Assembly: GCA_947038745.1 (NCBI GenBank)
Contig: CAMQXE010000109.1
Location: forward strand, 1 to 5,228
Length of the DNA stretch: 5,228 nt
Direction: 5' to 3'
Source: an uncultured Propionibacteriaceae bacterium
GTDB lineage: Bacteria > Actinomycetota > Actinomycetes > Propionibacteriales > Propionibacteriaceae
Part shown: piece after piece, positions 1 to 5,228 of the stretch
Layout: each line of letters opens with the position of its first letter
How positions within the stretch are numbered: the stretch's first letter is position 1
Program-made: the position numbers and the translations under genes
Notes under the pieces: model-generated
The model's input: only the letters and a program-made list of their open reading frames with translations
Database searches by the model: none
Told to the model about the DNA's origin: nothing

Positions 1-75
1 CTTGAGTCTGGGTCTGTGCCTTTACTCAACTACGACACTGACAACTGCACTGTCTGGGGTGCCTCCTGCTTCTAA
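1..75 (+). CDS. 3' end of an unidentified gene (partial)
   Basis: Frame 1 is open from the first base to a TAA at 73-75. It gives 25 codons ending in DTDNCTVWGASCF. The codons largely end in C (CTC AAC TAC GAC, AAC TGC, GTC, GCC TCC TGC TTC), as in the well-supported genes of this window, which suggests real coding sequence. Two cysteines lie near the C-terminus, and a secreted or disulfide-bonded protein would be one explanation, but that is a guess. I do not recognise the family from so short a tail. The tail could also be chance, since a 25-codon open stretch is not rare. Confidence 0.4.
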   Translation, partial: LESGSVPLLNYDTDNCTVWGASCF

Positions 76-195
76 TTCCACCGCTCCAAGGGAGTAGCAG
101 CCGCGCAGCAGTCGTCATGATGGCGGCCTGGAATGTAGTGCGGTAGCGTCTGCAGATGGTCAATGGCGACGGATCGTTGCGCTCCTACTCACATT
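76..195. other. intergenic stretch with no supported gene
   Basis: This region lies between the putative gene end at 75 and the stop of the MBL-fold gene at 196. Only short open stretches occur on either strand, none with a good ribosome binding site or a recognisable motif. A small CTCC/GGAG inverted repeat follows the first gene near 90-100, but it is too weak to call a terminator. Confidence 0.4.
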
Positions 196-203
196 CTAGG
201 AGC
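181..203 (-). terminator. weak hairpin at the end of the MBL-fold gene
   Basis: GCTCCTA at 181-187 and TAGGAGC at 197-203 form a perfect 7-bp stem around a 9-nt loop, overlapping the TAG stop (196-198) of the hydrolase gene. It is in the right place to end the minus-strand transcript, but no T-run follows and the stem is short. It may be a weak terminator or chance. Confidence 0.25.
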
Positions 204-990
204 ACACTTGTAAAGCTCTATCTGGGTTTAAGAACACCGGGTCATGGGCATTAATAATGCGTAGTGTTGGATCGTGTTGTTCGGCAAGTTTGCGTAGCTG
301 GTTTTGGTTTTCTTTGAGTAGCTGACGGTCATAGGCAAAAGCAGCTTCTTGGGCGCGAAGCGGGAGCGAGGCTTTAGATAACCCATCGAGGGTCCCATGA
401 TGGTAGAAAGCGTCGCCAGCGTGGAGGATCCAGCCGGACTCGTCAGCAACTGCTACCGCTGCATGCCCACGACTGTGCCCGGCGAGGGGGATCAGCCATA
501 TGTCAGCACCAATGTCGGTGAGCTGGCAGGCCCCATCAAACCCGCGCCATGTCGTTGTTCCTGAAGAATGTGCAACGATCTGTGGCTGGTGCTCCCACTG
601 GGCTGGGGCATAACGCAATTTTTCCCACAGACTGGGGCGCGACATTGCAGCATAGGCTTCATCGGCACTGACATGGACCGTTGCCTGTGGAAAATCTGCA
701 AGACCGCCAGCATGATCTCCGTCGAGGTGAGTCAGGACGATATGTCGTACGTCGTGGGGATCAAAGCCTAGCTGCTGAATCTGGCGGCAAGCCGTCTCGG
801 TTTCACGCGCTGCTGGCTTAACTATATGGCGATATAAGCTCAGCGCCCGAGCTGGATTAGCGACATCGAGAAGACCAAGCCCGGTATCGACAAGTGCAAG
901 GCCATCGGATAGTTCTAAGAGCAGCACATGGCAGATGAGTGGGGTGCCCAGCAGATTCATGCTGCCGCAGTTCAGATGATGGATCTTCAT
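196..990 (-). CDS. MBL-fold metallo-hydrolase
   Basis: This encodes a 264-residue metallo-beta-lactamase-fold hydrolase, probably cytoplasmic because no signal peptide is visible. An N-terminal beta-sheet region with VDTG (D35) is followed by the metal motif THLDGDHAGG (H88, D90, D92, H93), then AGHSRGH (H172), HAGD (D193) and NAHD (H249). These supply a complete set of candidate binuclear metal ligands, with Asp in place of the second His of HxHxDH; that variant is known in lactonase-like members. The length suits the family. The ATG at 990 is preferred over an in-frame TTG at 1005, because it overlaps the upstream stop (ATGA, 987-990) and has GGAAG 8 nt upstream. The gene is last in the tetR-SDR-hydrolase unit and the only apparently intact member. 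The substrate is unknown; lactone or thioester hydrolysis is possible, but nothing in the sequence decides it. Confidence 0.9.
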   Translation of the reverse strand: MKIHHLNCGSMNLLGTPLICHVLLLELSDGLALVDTGLGLLDVANPARALSLYRHIVKPAARETETACRQIQQLGFDPHDVRHIVLTHLDGDHAGGLADFPQATVHVSADEAYAAMSRPSLWEKLRYAPAQWEHQPQIVAHSSGTTTWRGFDGACQLTDIGADIWLIPLAGHSRGHAAVAVADESGWILHAGDAFYHHGTLDGLSKASLPLRAQEAAFAYDRQLLKENQNQLRKLAEQHDPTLRIINAHDPVFLNPDRALQVCS

Positions 991-1250
991 ACTGCTGGCT
1001 TCCAACCCGTGGCGGTAGTCACAATGAGTTGCTGGTTAATGCTGGTGGGGTCTGTCGCAATATCGAGCAGTGCGGTTGCAGCCGCATCCATCGATAGTGT
1101 GGGCAGGCCAGGAACCTGCGCAACATCGTCGAGTATCTTGACAAGTGCGACATGAGCCGATGGTTTCGGATCATGATTGACGGGATAGACGATTTGCAAA
1201 GCAAGGCGAGATCCCAGATTTCCGCTCGCGCCGACAATGGCAATGTCCAT
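987..1250 (-). pseudogene. internally deleted NAD(P)-binding (SDR/NmrA-like) oxidoreductase remnant
   Basis: The 87-codon frame begins MDIAIVGASGNLGSRLALQ, a classic N-terminal Rossmann strand with the dinucleotide-binding glycines G7, G10 and G13. Its end (about residues 49-78, with LSMDAAATALLDIATDP) resembles the C-terminal helix and last strand of atypical SDR or NmrA-like NAD(P)H-binding proteins. Family members usually have about 200 residues or more, so the central part, including the rest of the Rossmann fold, is missing, and residues 20-48 do not clearly match either half. The frame is still open, with GAAAGAG 8 nt before the ATG at 1250, so a short product may be made. Its TGA overlaps the ATG of the MBL hydrolase, so translation of the remnant may still couple to that gene. 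Enzyme activity is very unlikely. A genuinely small protein is the alternative. Confidence 0.7.
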
Positions 1251-1278
1251 GGTGATAACTCTTTCGTGAGTGTGAACT

Positions 1279-1853
1279 TTATTCAGGTTCAGTAAAAACG
1301 GTGTGTAATGCGCCTTCGAGCGCAGCGATACAGATCTCAATGACGTCATTTGGGGCTAGTTCGCCAACCTCAATGGAGTGTCGTGAAGTGAACTCGACGA
1401 ATGCCAGCCAGCCTCCGATAGCTAAGCGATTGCGTGGAGTATCTGGCTGCTCTGTGCATTGGAAAATCCACTGAATATGGTGTTGATGGTTGGTGTGTGC
1501 AAGTTCGCGCACGGTGGGGACGGCATGGGCGGGGTTGTACAGCTCGCGTACGCCACCGCTGCTTGTGGCAAAGAAATCGAGGTAAGCAGCAAGCGCTCGG
1601 TTGAGGTTTTGGCGGGGGCTAAGGGCAAAATCTGGACGGGTGGCGTGTAGCAGCCGCTCGGCTTCGGCACGAAGTACCGCTTCAAGGAGCGCATCTCTTC
1701 CTGGAAAATAGTGGCACGGGCAACCCCGGCATCATGTGCAATCGCACTAATAGAAGCTCCCGTGATGCCATCCTTGGCGAAGTGCTCAGCGGCGACCTTG
1801 ATGATCTGGTCTTGGCGATCGGCGGGGTCCATCCGGCGACTACTATTTGACAT
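1279..1853 (-). pseudogene. frameshifted TetR-family transcriptional regulator
   Basis: The N-terminal part reads in one frame: MSNSSRRMDPADRQDQIIKV, then AAEHFAKDGITGASISAIAHDAGVARATIF, a textbook TetR helix-turn-helix (about residues 14-50). After ATIF the expected continuation PGRDALLEAVLRAEAERLL appears in another frame, which runs through a plausible ligand/dimer domain to TAA at 1279-1281. The break lies at about 1705-1712. The expected Y-H-Y-F codons are missing, and restoring 10 nt gives ATIYHYFPGRDALLEAV and 194 residues, the usual family length. As it stands the HTH is followed by unrelated sequence, so a functional dimeric repressor is unlikely. The ATG at 1853 is chosen because a TANNNT box sits 7 nt upstream, fitting leaderless translation; ATG 1832 is a second option. 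The gene is divergent from the flavoprotein and first in its own operon. A sequencing error at the junction cannot be excluded. Confidence 0.88.
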
Positions 1854-1885
1854 GTGTCTAACATTAGCTCTTGTTTGACACATGT
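1850..1885. promoter_or_regulatory. 36-bp palindrome, probable TetR operator
   Basis: Perfect 9-bp outer arms ACATGTGTC (1850-1858) and GACACATGT (1877-1885) enclose further matching bases AACA/TGTT and AG/CT. In all, 15 of 18 positions are complementary around a centre between 1867 and 1868. The palindrome lies between the divergent tetR and flavoprotein genes. It covers the tetR -10 box, most of its promoter spacer and its start codon, and the TTGACA proposed as the -35 of the flavoprotein promoter. TetR-family repressors typically bind such palindromes and control both directions. The binding itself is inferred. Confidence 0.75.
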
Positions 1886-1889
1886 TCAA
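1861..1889 (-). promoter_or_regulatory. promoter of the tetR-SDR-hydrolase unit (leaderless)
   Basis: On the minus strand TTGAAC (1889-1884) and TAATGT (1866-1861) are separated by exactly 17 bp. TAATGT fits the actinobacterial TANNNT -10 consensus and ends 7 nt before the ATG at 1853, so transcription would begin at or next to the start codon. This would give a leaderless mRNA, which is common in this phylum. The promoter lies largely inside the palindrome, as expected for autorepression. Confidence 0.55.
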
Positions 1890-1904
1890 TAAGGCCCGTA
1901 AAGA
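1875..1904 (+). promoter_or_regulatory. candidate promoter of the flavoprotein-transporter operon
   Basis: A perfect TTGACA (1875-1880), within the right arm of the palindrome, is followed after 18 bp by TAAAGA (1899-1904), a mediocre -10. This would place the transcript start near 1911, leaving a leader of about 70 nt before the GTG at 1983. A competing choice is TTTCAC (1923-1928) with GATACT (1946-1951) at 17-bp spacing. The sequence alone does not decide between them. Confidence 0.35.
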
Positions 1905-1970
1905 AGTCTCTCTGGGCGGATTTTTCACAATGCACGATTGCCCGCGATACTGGTAGCCCGAATGCTCAAC

Positions 1971-1976
1971 GAAAGG
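1971..1976 (+). promoter_or_regulatory. ribosome binding site that decides the flavoprotein start
   Basis: GAAAGG lies 6 nt before the GTG at 1983. The alternative in-frame starts, TTG 1938 and ATG 1962, have no comparable site, and they would add an N-terminal extension ahead of the first Rossmann strand. Confidence 0.75.
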
Positions 1977-1982
1977 CCGACT

Positions 1983-3116
1983 GTGACCGACATCGATCTT
2001 CTTGTTGTTGGGGCAGGCCCGGCGGGGTCAAGCGCGGCTCGAATAGCGGCAGCAGTGGGGCTGCGCGTGGCGATCGTCGATAAAGAACAATTCCCCCGTT
2101 ATAAAACCTGCGGCGGCGGCATGATCGGAGTCACCCGCGCTCAGGTTCCAGCAGGATTCCCGAGTCGCGGTGATATCTGCTCTCTGGTCCTGTCGCACAA
2201 CTGCAAGCATGATCGAACTCGCCGCTCCAAAACCCGGATTCTCACGATGCTGTCGCGCCCAGAGTTCGATCAATTTCTCCTTGATGAAGCACTCAAAGCG
2301 GGTGCGACATTTCAGGCTGAGAAGCACGTCCGAAGCTATCGCCATGATGATCAATCTGTCACAGTTAGCACCGCTACTGGGGAAGAACTCACAGCTCGCT
2401 ACGTTATTGACGCTTCAGGAACGTCAAGTGCCATTGCACGTCAGATGGGTGTGACATTACACGCCATCGATCTTGGTTTGGAACGTGAATTACGCGCGAC
2501 CGAAGAACAGCAATCCCTATGGCAAGGCAAAATACATGCAGATTTTGGTCCCATCCCTGGTTCTTACGGCTGGCTTTTTCCCAAAGGCGACACGCTCACA
2601 GTTGGCGTTATCGCCAGTAAAGGTGACGCGGTTGCGCTCAAAGGTTACCTTGATGACTACATCGATCATCTGGGGTTAAGTAATGCTGAGGTTCTCCATG
2701 ACTCAGGCCATGTGACCCGTTGTCGTAGTTCAGAATCTCCGCTTGGGCAAGGACGAATCTTGCTGGCAGGAGATGCTGCTGGGTTGCTAGAACCATTCAC
2801 TCGTGAAGGGTTGAGCTTTGCTACTCGCTCAGGAATTGCGGCAGCAGAAACGATCATCGCTGCCGCTATAACAGATAGCAGTGATCCGGTAAGTGCCTAC
2901 TCTGCGACACTTGCCACGACGCTTTGCCGCGAAATCGAGGCGGGGTTTGCGGTACGTCGAGTCTTTGAAAAACTCCCGAGAGCGTTCTACGCAATGGTCT
3001 CGCGGTCGCGCTCTGGTTGGTGGTTCTTCACCCGCTTTGCTTCGGGGGAGCTCTCCTTCCCTGATATTTTGGCTAAACCCTATGCCAGGATTCCAGTGGC
3101 GCTACTACAACGGTAA
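1983..3116 (+). CDS. geranylgeranyl reductase family FAD-dependent oxidoreductase
   Basis: This is a 377-residue flavoprotein of the geranylgeranyl reductase family, within the p-hydroxybenzoate hydroxylase-like FAD fold. Such enzymes reduce isoprenoid double bonds, for example in menaquinone side chains (MenJ) or archaeal lipids. Visible motifs are the FAD Rossmann start DLLVVGAGPAGSSAA (residues 5-19, GxGxxG), the family motif KTCGGG with Cys43 (41-46), SRPEFDQFLLDEALKAGA (91-108), RYVIDASG (139-146), YGWLFPKGDTLTVGV (195-209), and the second FAD motif LAGDAAGLLEPFTREGL (261-277). The length is normal or slightly short. The GTG start is chosen for GAAAGG 6 nt upstream. The gene is divergent from the broken tetR and is followed after 61 bp by the transporter. 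The linked DUF3349/membrane pair lies near menaquinone genes in relatives, so a role in quinone saturation is possible. Pairing with an MFS transporter fits that less well, and the substrate stays open. Confidence 0.88.
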   Translation: MTDIDLLVVGAGPAGSSAARIAAAVGLRVAIVDKEQFPRYKTCGGGMIGVTRAQVPAGFPSRGDICSLVLSHNCKHDRTRRSKTRILTMLSRPEFDQFLLDEALKAGATFQAEKHVRSYRHDDQSVTVSTATGEELTARYVIDASGTSSAIARQMGVTLHAIDLGLERELRATEEQQSLWQGKIHADFGPIPGSYGWLFPKGDTLTVGVIASKGDAVALKGYLDDYIDHLGLSNAEVLHDSGHVTRCRSSESPLGQGRILLAGDAAGLLEPFTREGLSFATRSGIAAAETIIAAAITDSSDPVSAYSATLATTLCREIEAGFAVRRVFEKLPRAFYAMVSRSRSGWWFFTRFASGELSFPDILAKPYARIPVALLQR

Positions 3117-3177
3117 GGCTGAGTTCACGTGGCCAGGGGAGCAGTCTAGGCTGGGAACCAACCCGGAAAGGTAGATC
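3117..3177 (+). promoter_or_regulatory. intergenic spacer with the transporter ribosome binding site
   Basis: These 61 bp lie between the flavoprotein stop and the transporter start. I see no convincing promoter or terminator, so cotranscription is likely. GGAAAGG at 3165-3171, 6 nt before the GTG at 3178, is a strong Shine-Dalgarno sequence and fixes that start. Confidence 0.65.
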
Positions 3178-4557
3178 GTGAACACCCCAACTTCTCTAGC
3201 TCCACATCAACGACGGCTTACCCGCTTGGCCTTGCTGGCAACCTTGGGTGGTTTTCTCTTCGGCTATGACACTGGCGTCATAGCTGGTGCCTTAGTCTTC
3301 ATCACCGATGAACTCCAGCTCAGCCCAACGATGGAAGGATGGGTGGTCAGCTCACTTCTGTTCGGTGCAGCCGCTGGCGCAACCTGTGGCGGGCGCATAG
3401 CAGATCGTTTTGGTAGGCGTGCTGTGCTGCTACTGGCCTCGCTCATCTTTATTCTCGGAACCATTGGCTCAGCGTTCGCTCCAACCGCTGCGCTACTCGT
3501 GGCAGCCCGAATCATTTTGGGTGCTGCTGTTGGCTTCGTTAGTACGGTAGTACCGATCTACATCAGTGAGCTTGCCACCGCCCAAGAACGCGGCAGACTC
3601 GTCAATATCAATGCGCTTGTGATCGTCATTGGACAGCTCATCGCCGGTATCGTCAATACGATCTTGGTCCACACCATTCATGCTCGCGGCCTCTGGCGCT
3701 GGATGCTCATGATGGGTGTCATCCCGGCAATTGGATTACTCATCGCATGTTGTTTCCTGCCAGAAACCCCGCGCTGGTTGGTCCTCAACGGGCGCGAAAA
3801 CCAAGCCAGAGCAGTACTGGACACAATTCGTCCCAATGGCGTTGATGCTGAGATCGCCCGCTACCACAGCACTCTCGAAGCAGAAAGTCGTGAGCCGTTG
3901 GGCTGGGCAGCATTTAGCTCAGTTCGTTGGGTGCGCACCATCATCATCATCGGTATCGGAATCTCGATCAGCCAGCAAGTCACAGGTGTGAATACGGTGG
4001 AGTATTACGGACCGACGATTCTGCAAAATACTGGGTTAGTGGCTAGCGCTTCCATCACAGCCCATATCGGTATTGGGCTGGTAGGTGTTATCGGCGCAGC
4101 ATTAGGTTTGTATCTCATCACAAAACACAACCGTCGTTTGCTGCTTCTCGTAGGCTTTGCGGGTACTGCAATCTCGATGCTACTACTAGCTTTATTGTTC
4201 CTCCTGCCATCATCAGGAGCTCGCAGTCTGGCAATTTTGGTAGCGATGGTTATCTTCATCGGCTTCCAGCAATGCCTGGTGTCACCAGTGACCTGGCTGC
4301 TGCTTGCTGAGCTATTCCCGCTACGAGTCCGAGGTATTGCCATGGGAGCCGCAGTCTTTTTCCAGTGGGCGGTGAACTTCGGTATTTCGCAAGCCTTCCC
4401 GGTACTCATTCATCGAGCAGGAAGCCTTATCACCTTCATCATTTTTGCGGCATTTAGTGCATTGTGCCTTGTCTTCGTTAAGACGACGGTTCCAGAAACA
4501 CGCGGTCATAGTTTGGAAGATCTTGAAGACAGTTTCCGAGTGAAATATGCCGAGTGA
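3178..4557 (+). CDS. sugar porter family MFS transporter
   Basis: This is a 459-residue inner-membrane transporter with about twelve hydrophobic segments in two halves and a central hydrophilic loop (about 201-250). Sugar-porter signatures appear in order: GGFLFGYDTGVIAGAL (24-39), GGRIADRFGRR (71-81), YISELATAQERGRLV (128-142), PETPRWL (195-201), QQVTGVNTVEYYGP (266-279), PVTWLLLAELFPLRVRG (370-386) and VPETRGHSLEDLE (438-450). Such proteins usually carry sugars or polyols such as hexoses, pentoses or inositol by proton symport or facilitated diffusion. The exact substrate cannot be read from the sequence. The GTG start has GGAAAGG 6 nt upstream. One oddity is the loop equivalent to the second-half D-R-x-G-R-R motif, which reads ITKHNRRLLLL (314-324), lacking the usual Asp and Gly. 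The gene is second in the operon after the flavoprotein and ends before a strong hairpin. Confidence 0.93.
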   Translation: MNTPTSLAPHQRRLTRLALLATLGGFLFGYDTGVIAGALVFITDELQLSPTMEGWVVSSLLFGAAAGATCGGRIADRFGRRAVLLLASLIFILGTIGSAFAPTAALLVAARIILGAAVGFVSTVVPIYISELATAQERGRLVNINALVIVIGQLIAGIVNTILVHTIHARGLWRWMLMMGVIPAIGLLIACCFLPETPRWLVLNGRENQARAVLDTIRPNGVDAEIARYHSTLEAESREPLGWAAFSSVRWVRTIIIIGIGISISQQVTGVNTVEYYGPTILQNTGLVASASITAHIGIGLVGVIGAALGLYLITKHNRRLLLLVGFAGTAISMLLLALLFLLPSSGARSLAILVAMVIFIGFQQCLVSPVTWLLLAELFPLRVRGIAMGAAVFFQWAVNFGISQAFPVLIHRAGSLITFIIFAAFSALCLVFVKTTVPETRGHSLEDLEDSFRVKYAE

Positions 4558-4573
4558 TTGCTGACGAATAAAC

Positions 4574-4615
4574 AGTGGGGGCCTGCATCCAAGTTTCTGG
4601 ATGCAGGCCCCCACT
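4574..4615. terminator. strong bidirectional hairpin terminator
   Basis: Bases 4574-4591 pair perfectly with 4598-4615 (18 bp, G+C-rich, with GGGGGCC against GGCCCCC), leaving a 6-nt loop. It lies 16 bp after the transporter stop and 39 bp from the end of the convergent DUF3349 gene, so it can serve both transcripts. No clear U-run follows in the plus direction, as is common for actinobacterial terminators. Confidence 0.9.
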
Positions 4616-4654
4616 CACGTAGTAAAGAAAGCGGATAAGCGCAGATTAACCGGC

Positions 4655-4987
4655 TTAGTTCTTCTCTTTAGCCTTACTGGGAGACTTTTCGAGAAGACCA
4701 TCATCAGCTAGTGGCCAACCTGCCTTACGCAGCCGCTTTGCCACGCGACGAATGTCCTTAGCCTTAGGCGGCATAAGGATCATCTCTTGAAGCGTTTGCT
4801 CGATCTGCTCAGCCGTGACGGGGTGGTTATCTTCGGCCATGAACTGTGCCACGACCTCTTTAATCTCGGCCTTGGTGAGCTTGCGCTGTAACAGGTCAAG
4901 CAGAGGGACGTGATCTTGCGTCGGAACACCACCGGGGTAGCCAGCACGCAGCCACACAATGAATCGGGTGACGGGATTTTCGCTCAT
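4655..4987 (-). CDS. DUF3349 domain-containing protein (Rv0543c-like)
   Basis: This is a 110-residue, charged, mostly helical cytoplasmic protein without a signal peptide or membrane segment. The N-terminal half carries features I associate with DUF3349: RFIVWLRAGYPGGVPTQDHVPLLDLLQRKLT (about residues 8-38). It is followed by a helix-rich part with a conserved-looking PVTAEQIEQTL segment, RRVAKRLRKAGWPLAD near residue 90, and a Lys-rich tail (KSPSKAKEKN). The molecular function of the family is unknown to me. The ATG at 4987 is chosen because GAAAGAAGG lies 4 nt upstream; an upstream extension would run into the membrane-protein gene. It starts 11 bp after the membrane-protein stop, so the two form an operon. 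As I recall, Rv0543c and Rv0544c share this order downstream of pitA in M. tuberculosis. Confidence 0.9.
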   Translation of the reverse strand: MSENPVTRFIVWLRAGYPGGVPTQDHVPLLDLLQRKLTKAEIKEVVAQFMAEDNHPVTAEQIEQTLQEMILMPPKAKDIRRVAKRLRKAGWPLADDGLLEKSPSKAKEKN

Positions 4988-4991
4988 TATG

Positions 4992-5000
4992 CCTTCTTTC
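4992..5000 (-). promoter_or_regulatory. ribosome binding site of the DUF3349 gene
   Basis: GAAAGAAGG on the minus strand lies 4 nt before the ATG at 4987 and overlaps the TGA (4999-5001) of the upstream membrane-protein gene. This arrangement favours coupled translation of the pair. Confidence 0.6.
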
Positions 5001-5228
5001 AGTGGGGAAGAACAGACTTGCCGAAGATGATGATGAGGATGCCATAAGCAATCGCTAACAACACGATACCGAAGCACAACACAGCCAGAATCTTTCCGGG
5101 TAATGTCGCGTGTCCTTCTGGCTCGCCTTTGGCATTAAGCGTGCGACCGATTACTAAAGCGCGCATGCCTAGGGAATAGATAGCGGGAAGCCCTGCTCCC
5201 AAGATGATGCCGACGATCAAAACGCTGG
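4999..5228 (-). CDS. small two-helix membrane protein, 5' end outside the window (Rv0544c-like)
   Basis: The frame is open to the window edge, so the N-terminus is missing; a TTG at 5220 is in frame but need not be the start. The visible 76 codons give two hydrophobic segments. The first reads SVLIVGIILGAGLPAIYSLG, and the second, about 27 residues ending IAYGILIIIF, lies near the C-terminus. Between them is a hydrophilic stretch of about 20 residues with RTLNAKGEPEG. It is an integral membrane protein of unknown function. It directly precedes the DUF3349 gene with an 11-bp gap. The same pair occurs in mycobacteria and corynebacteria, where, from memory, a pitA-type phosphate transporter lies next upstream; that gene would be beyond 5228 here. 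Confidence 0.8.
   Translation of the reverse strand, partial: SVLIVGIILGAGLPAIYSLGMRALVIGRTLNAKGEPEGHATLPGKILAVLCFGIVLLAIAYGILIIIFGKSVLPH

Noticed and set aside
82..195. Minus-strand open stretch of about 38 codons ending in PLERWN
   Set aside because: There is no start with a ribosome binding site, no recognisable motif, and stops in the flanks; probably non-coding.
991..1005. TTG at 1005 as start of the MBL-fold hydrolase
   Set aside because: The ATG at 990 has the ATGA overlap and correct ribosome-binding spacing; the TTG overlaps the GGAAG itself.
1938..1982. Longer N-terminus of the flavoprotein from TTG 1938 or ATG 1962
   Set aside because: The extension precedes the canonical first Rossmann strand, and only the GTG at 1983 has a well-placed GAAAGG.
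3067..3174. A shadow reading frame past the flavoprotein stop with FQWRYYNGKAEFTWPG, resembling the R-Y-W/Y-D/N-G core of DUF2510 peptides
   Set aside because: It overlaps the flavoprotein C-terminus in another frame, has no own ribosome binding site, lacks the rest of the domain and is explained by chance.
4574..4615. Hairpin considered as a mobile-element inverted repeat or small RNA
   Set aside because: A single 18-bp stem between convergent gene ends is best explained as a terminator; no transposase or target duplication is visible.
4988..5077. 30-residue N-terminal extension of the DUF3349 protein
   Set aside because: It lies wholly over the membrane-protein gene in another frame and is not part of the family; the ATG at 4987 has a good ribosome binding site.

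Overview
The window looks like chromosomal DNA of an actinobacterium, most probably a Corynebacterium with moderate G+C (judged by eye, not computed). The evidence is a DUF3349 protein preceded by a two-helix membrane protein, a pair conserved in corynebacteria and mycobacteria; GTG starts with GAAAGG-type ribosome binding sites; a TANNNT -10 box placed for leaderless translation; and a U-poor terminator hairpin.

Layout. (a) 1-75: the probable last 25 codons of an unidentified gene on the + strand. 76-195: nothing convincing. (b) 196-1853, minus strand: a three-gene unit transcribed from a promoter near 1861-1889. In order of transcription these are a TetR-family regulator gene broken by a frameshift, an NAD(P)-binding SDR/NmrA-like gene reduced to 87 codons by internal loss, and an apparently intact MBL-fold hydrolase whose ATG overlaps the stop of the SDR remnant (ATGA). 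(c) 1850-1885: a 36-bp imperfect palindrome in the divergent promoter region, the likely TetR operator. (d) 1983-4557, plus strand: a geranylgeranyl-reductase-family flavoprotein, then after 61 bp a sugar-porter MFS transporter, probably one transcript. (e) 4574-4615: a strong hairpin between convergent genes. (f) 4655-5228, minus strand: a DUF3349 protein and a small membrane protein cut by the window end. As I recall, this matches Rv0543c-Rv0544c next to pitA and the menaquinone genes of M. tuberculosis.

How it works together. The ancestral design appears to be a TetR repressor sitting between its own operon (SDR + MBL hydrolase) and a divergent flavoprotein/transporter operon, controlling both from one operator. 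Here the regulator and the SDR are both damaged, while the operator, the hydrolase, the flavoprotein and the transporter look intact. The divergent genes may therefore now be expressed without this control. I see no mobile element, CRISPR array, tRNA or rRNA. I also see no clearly new biological system; the interest lies in the decaying regulatory unit and its readable deletion scar.
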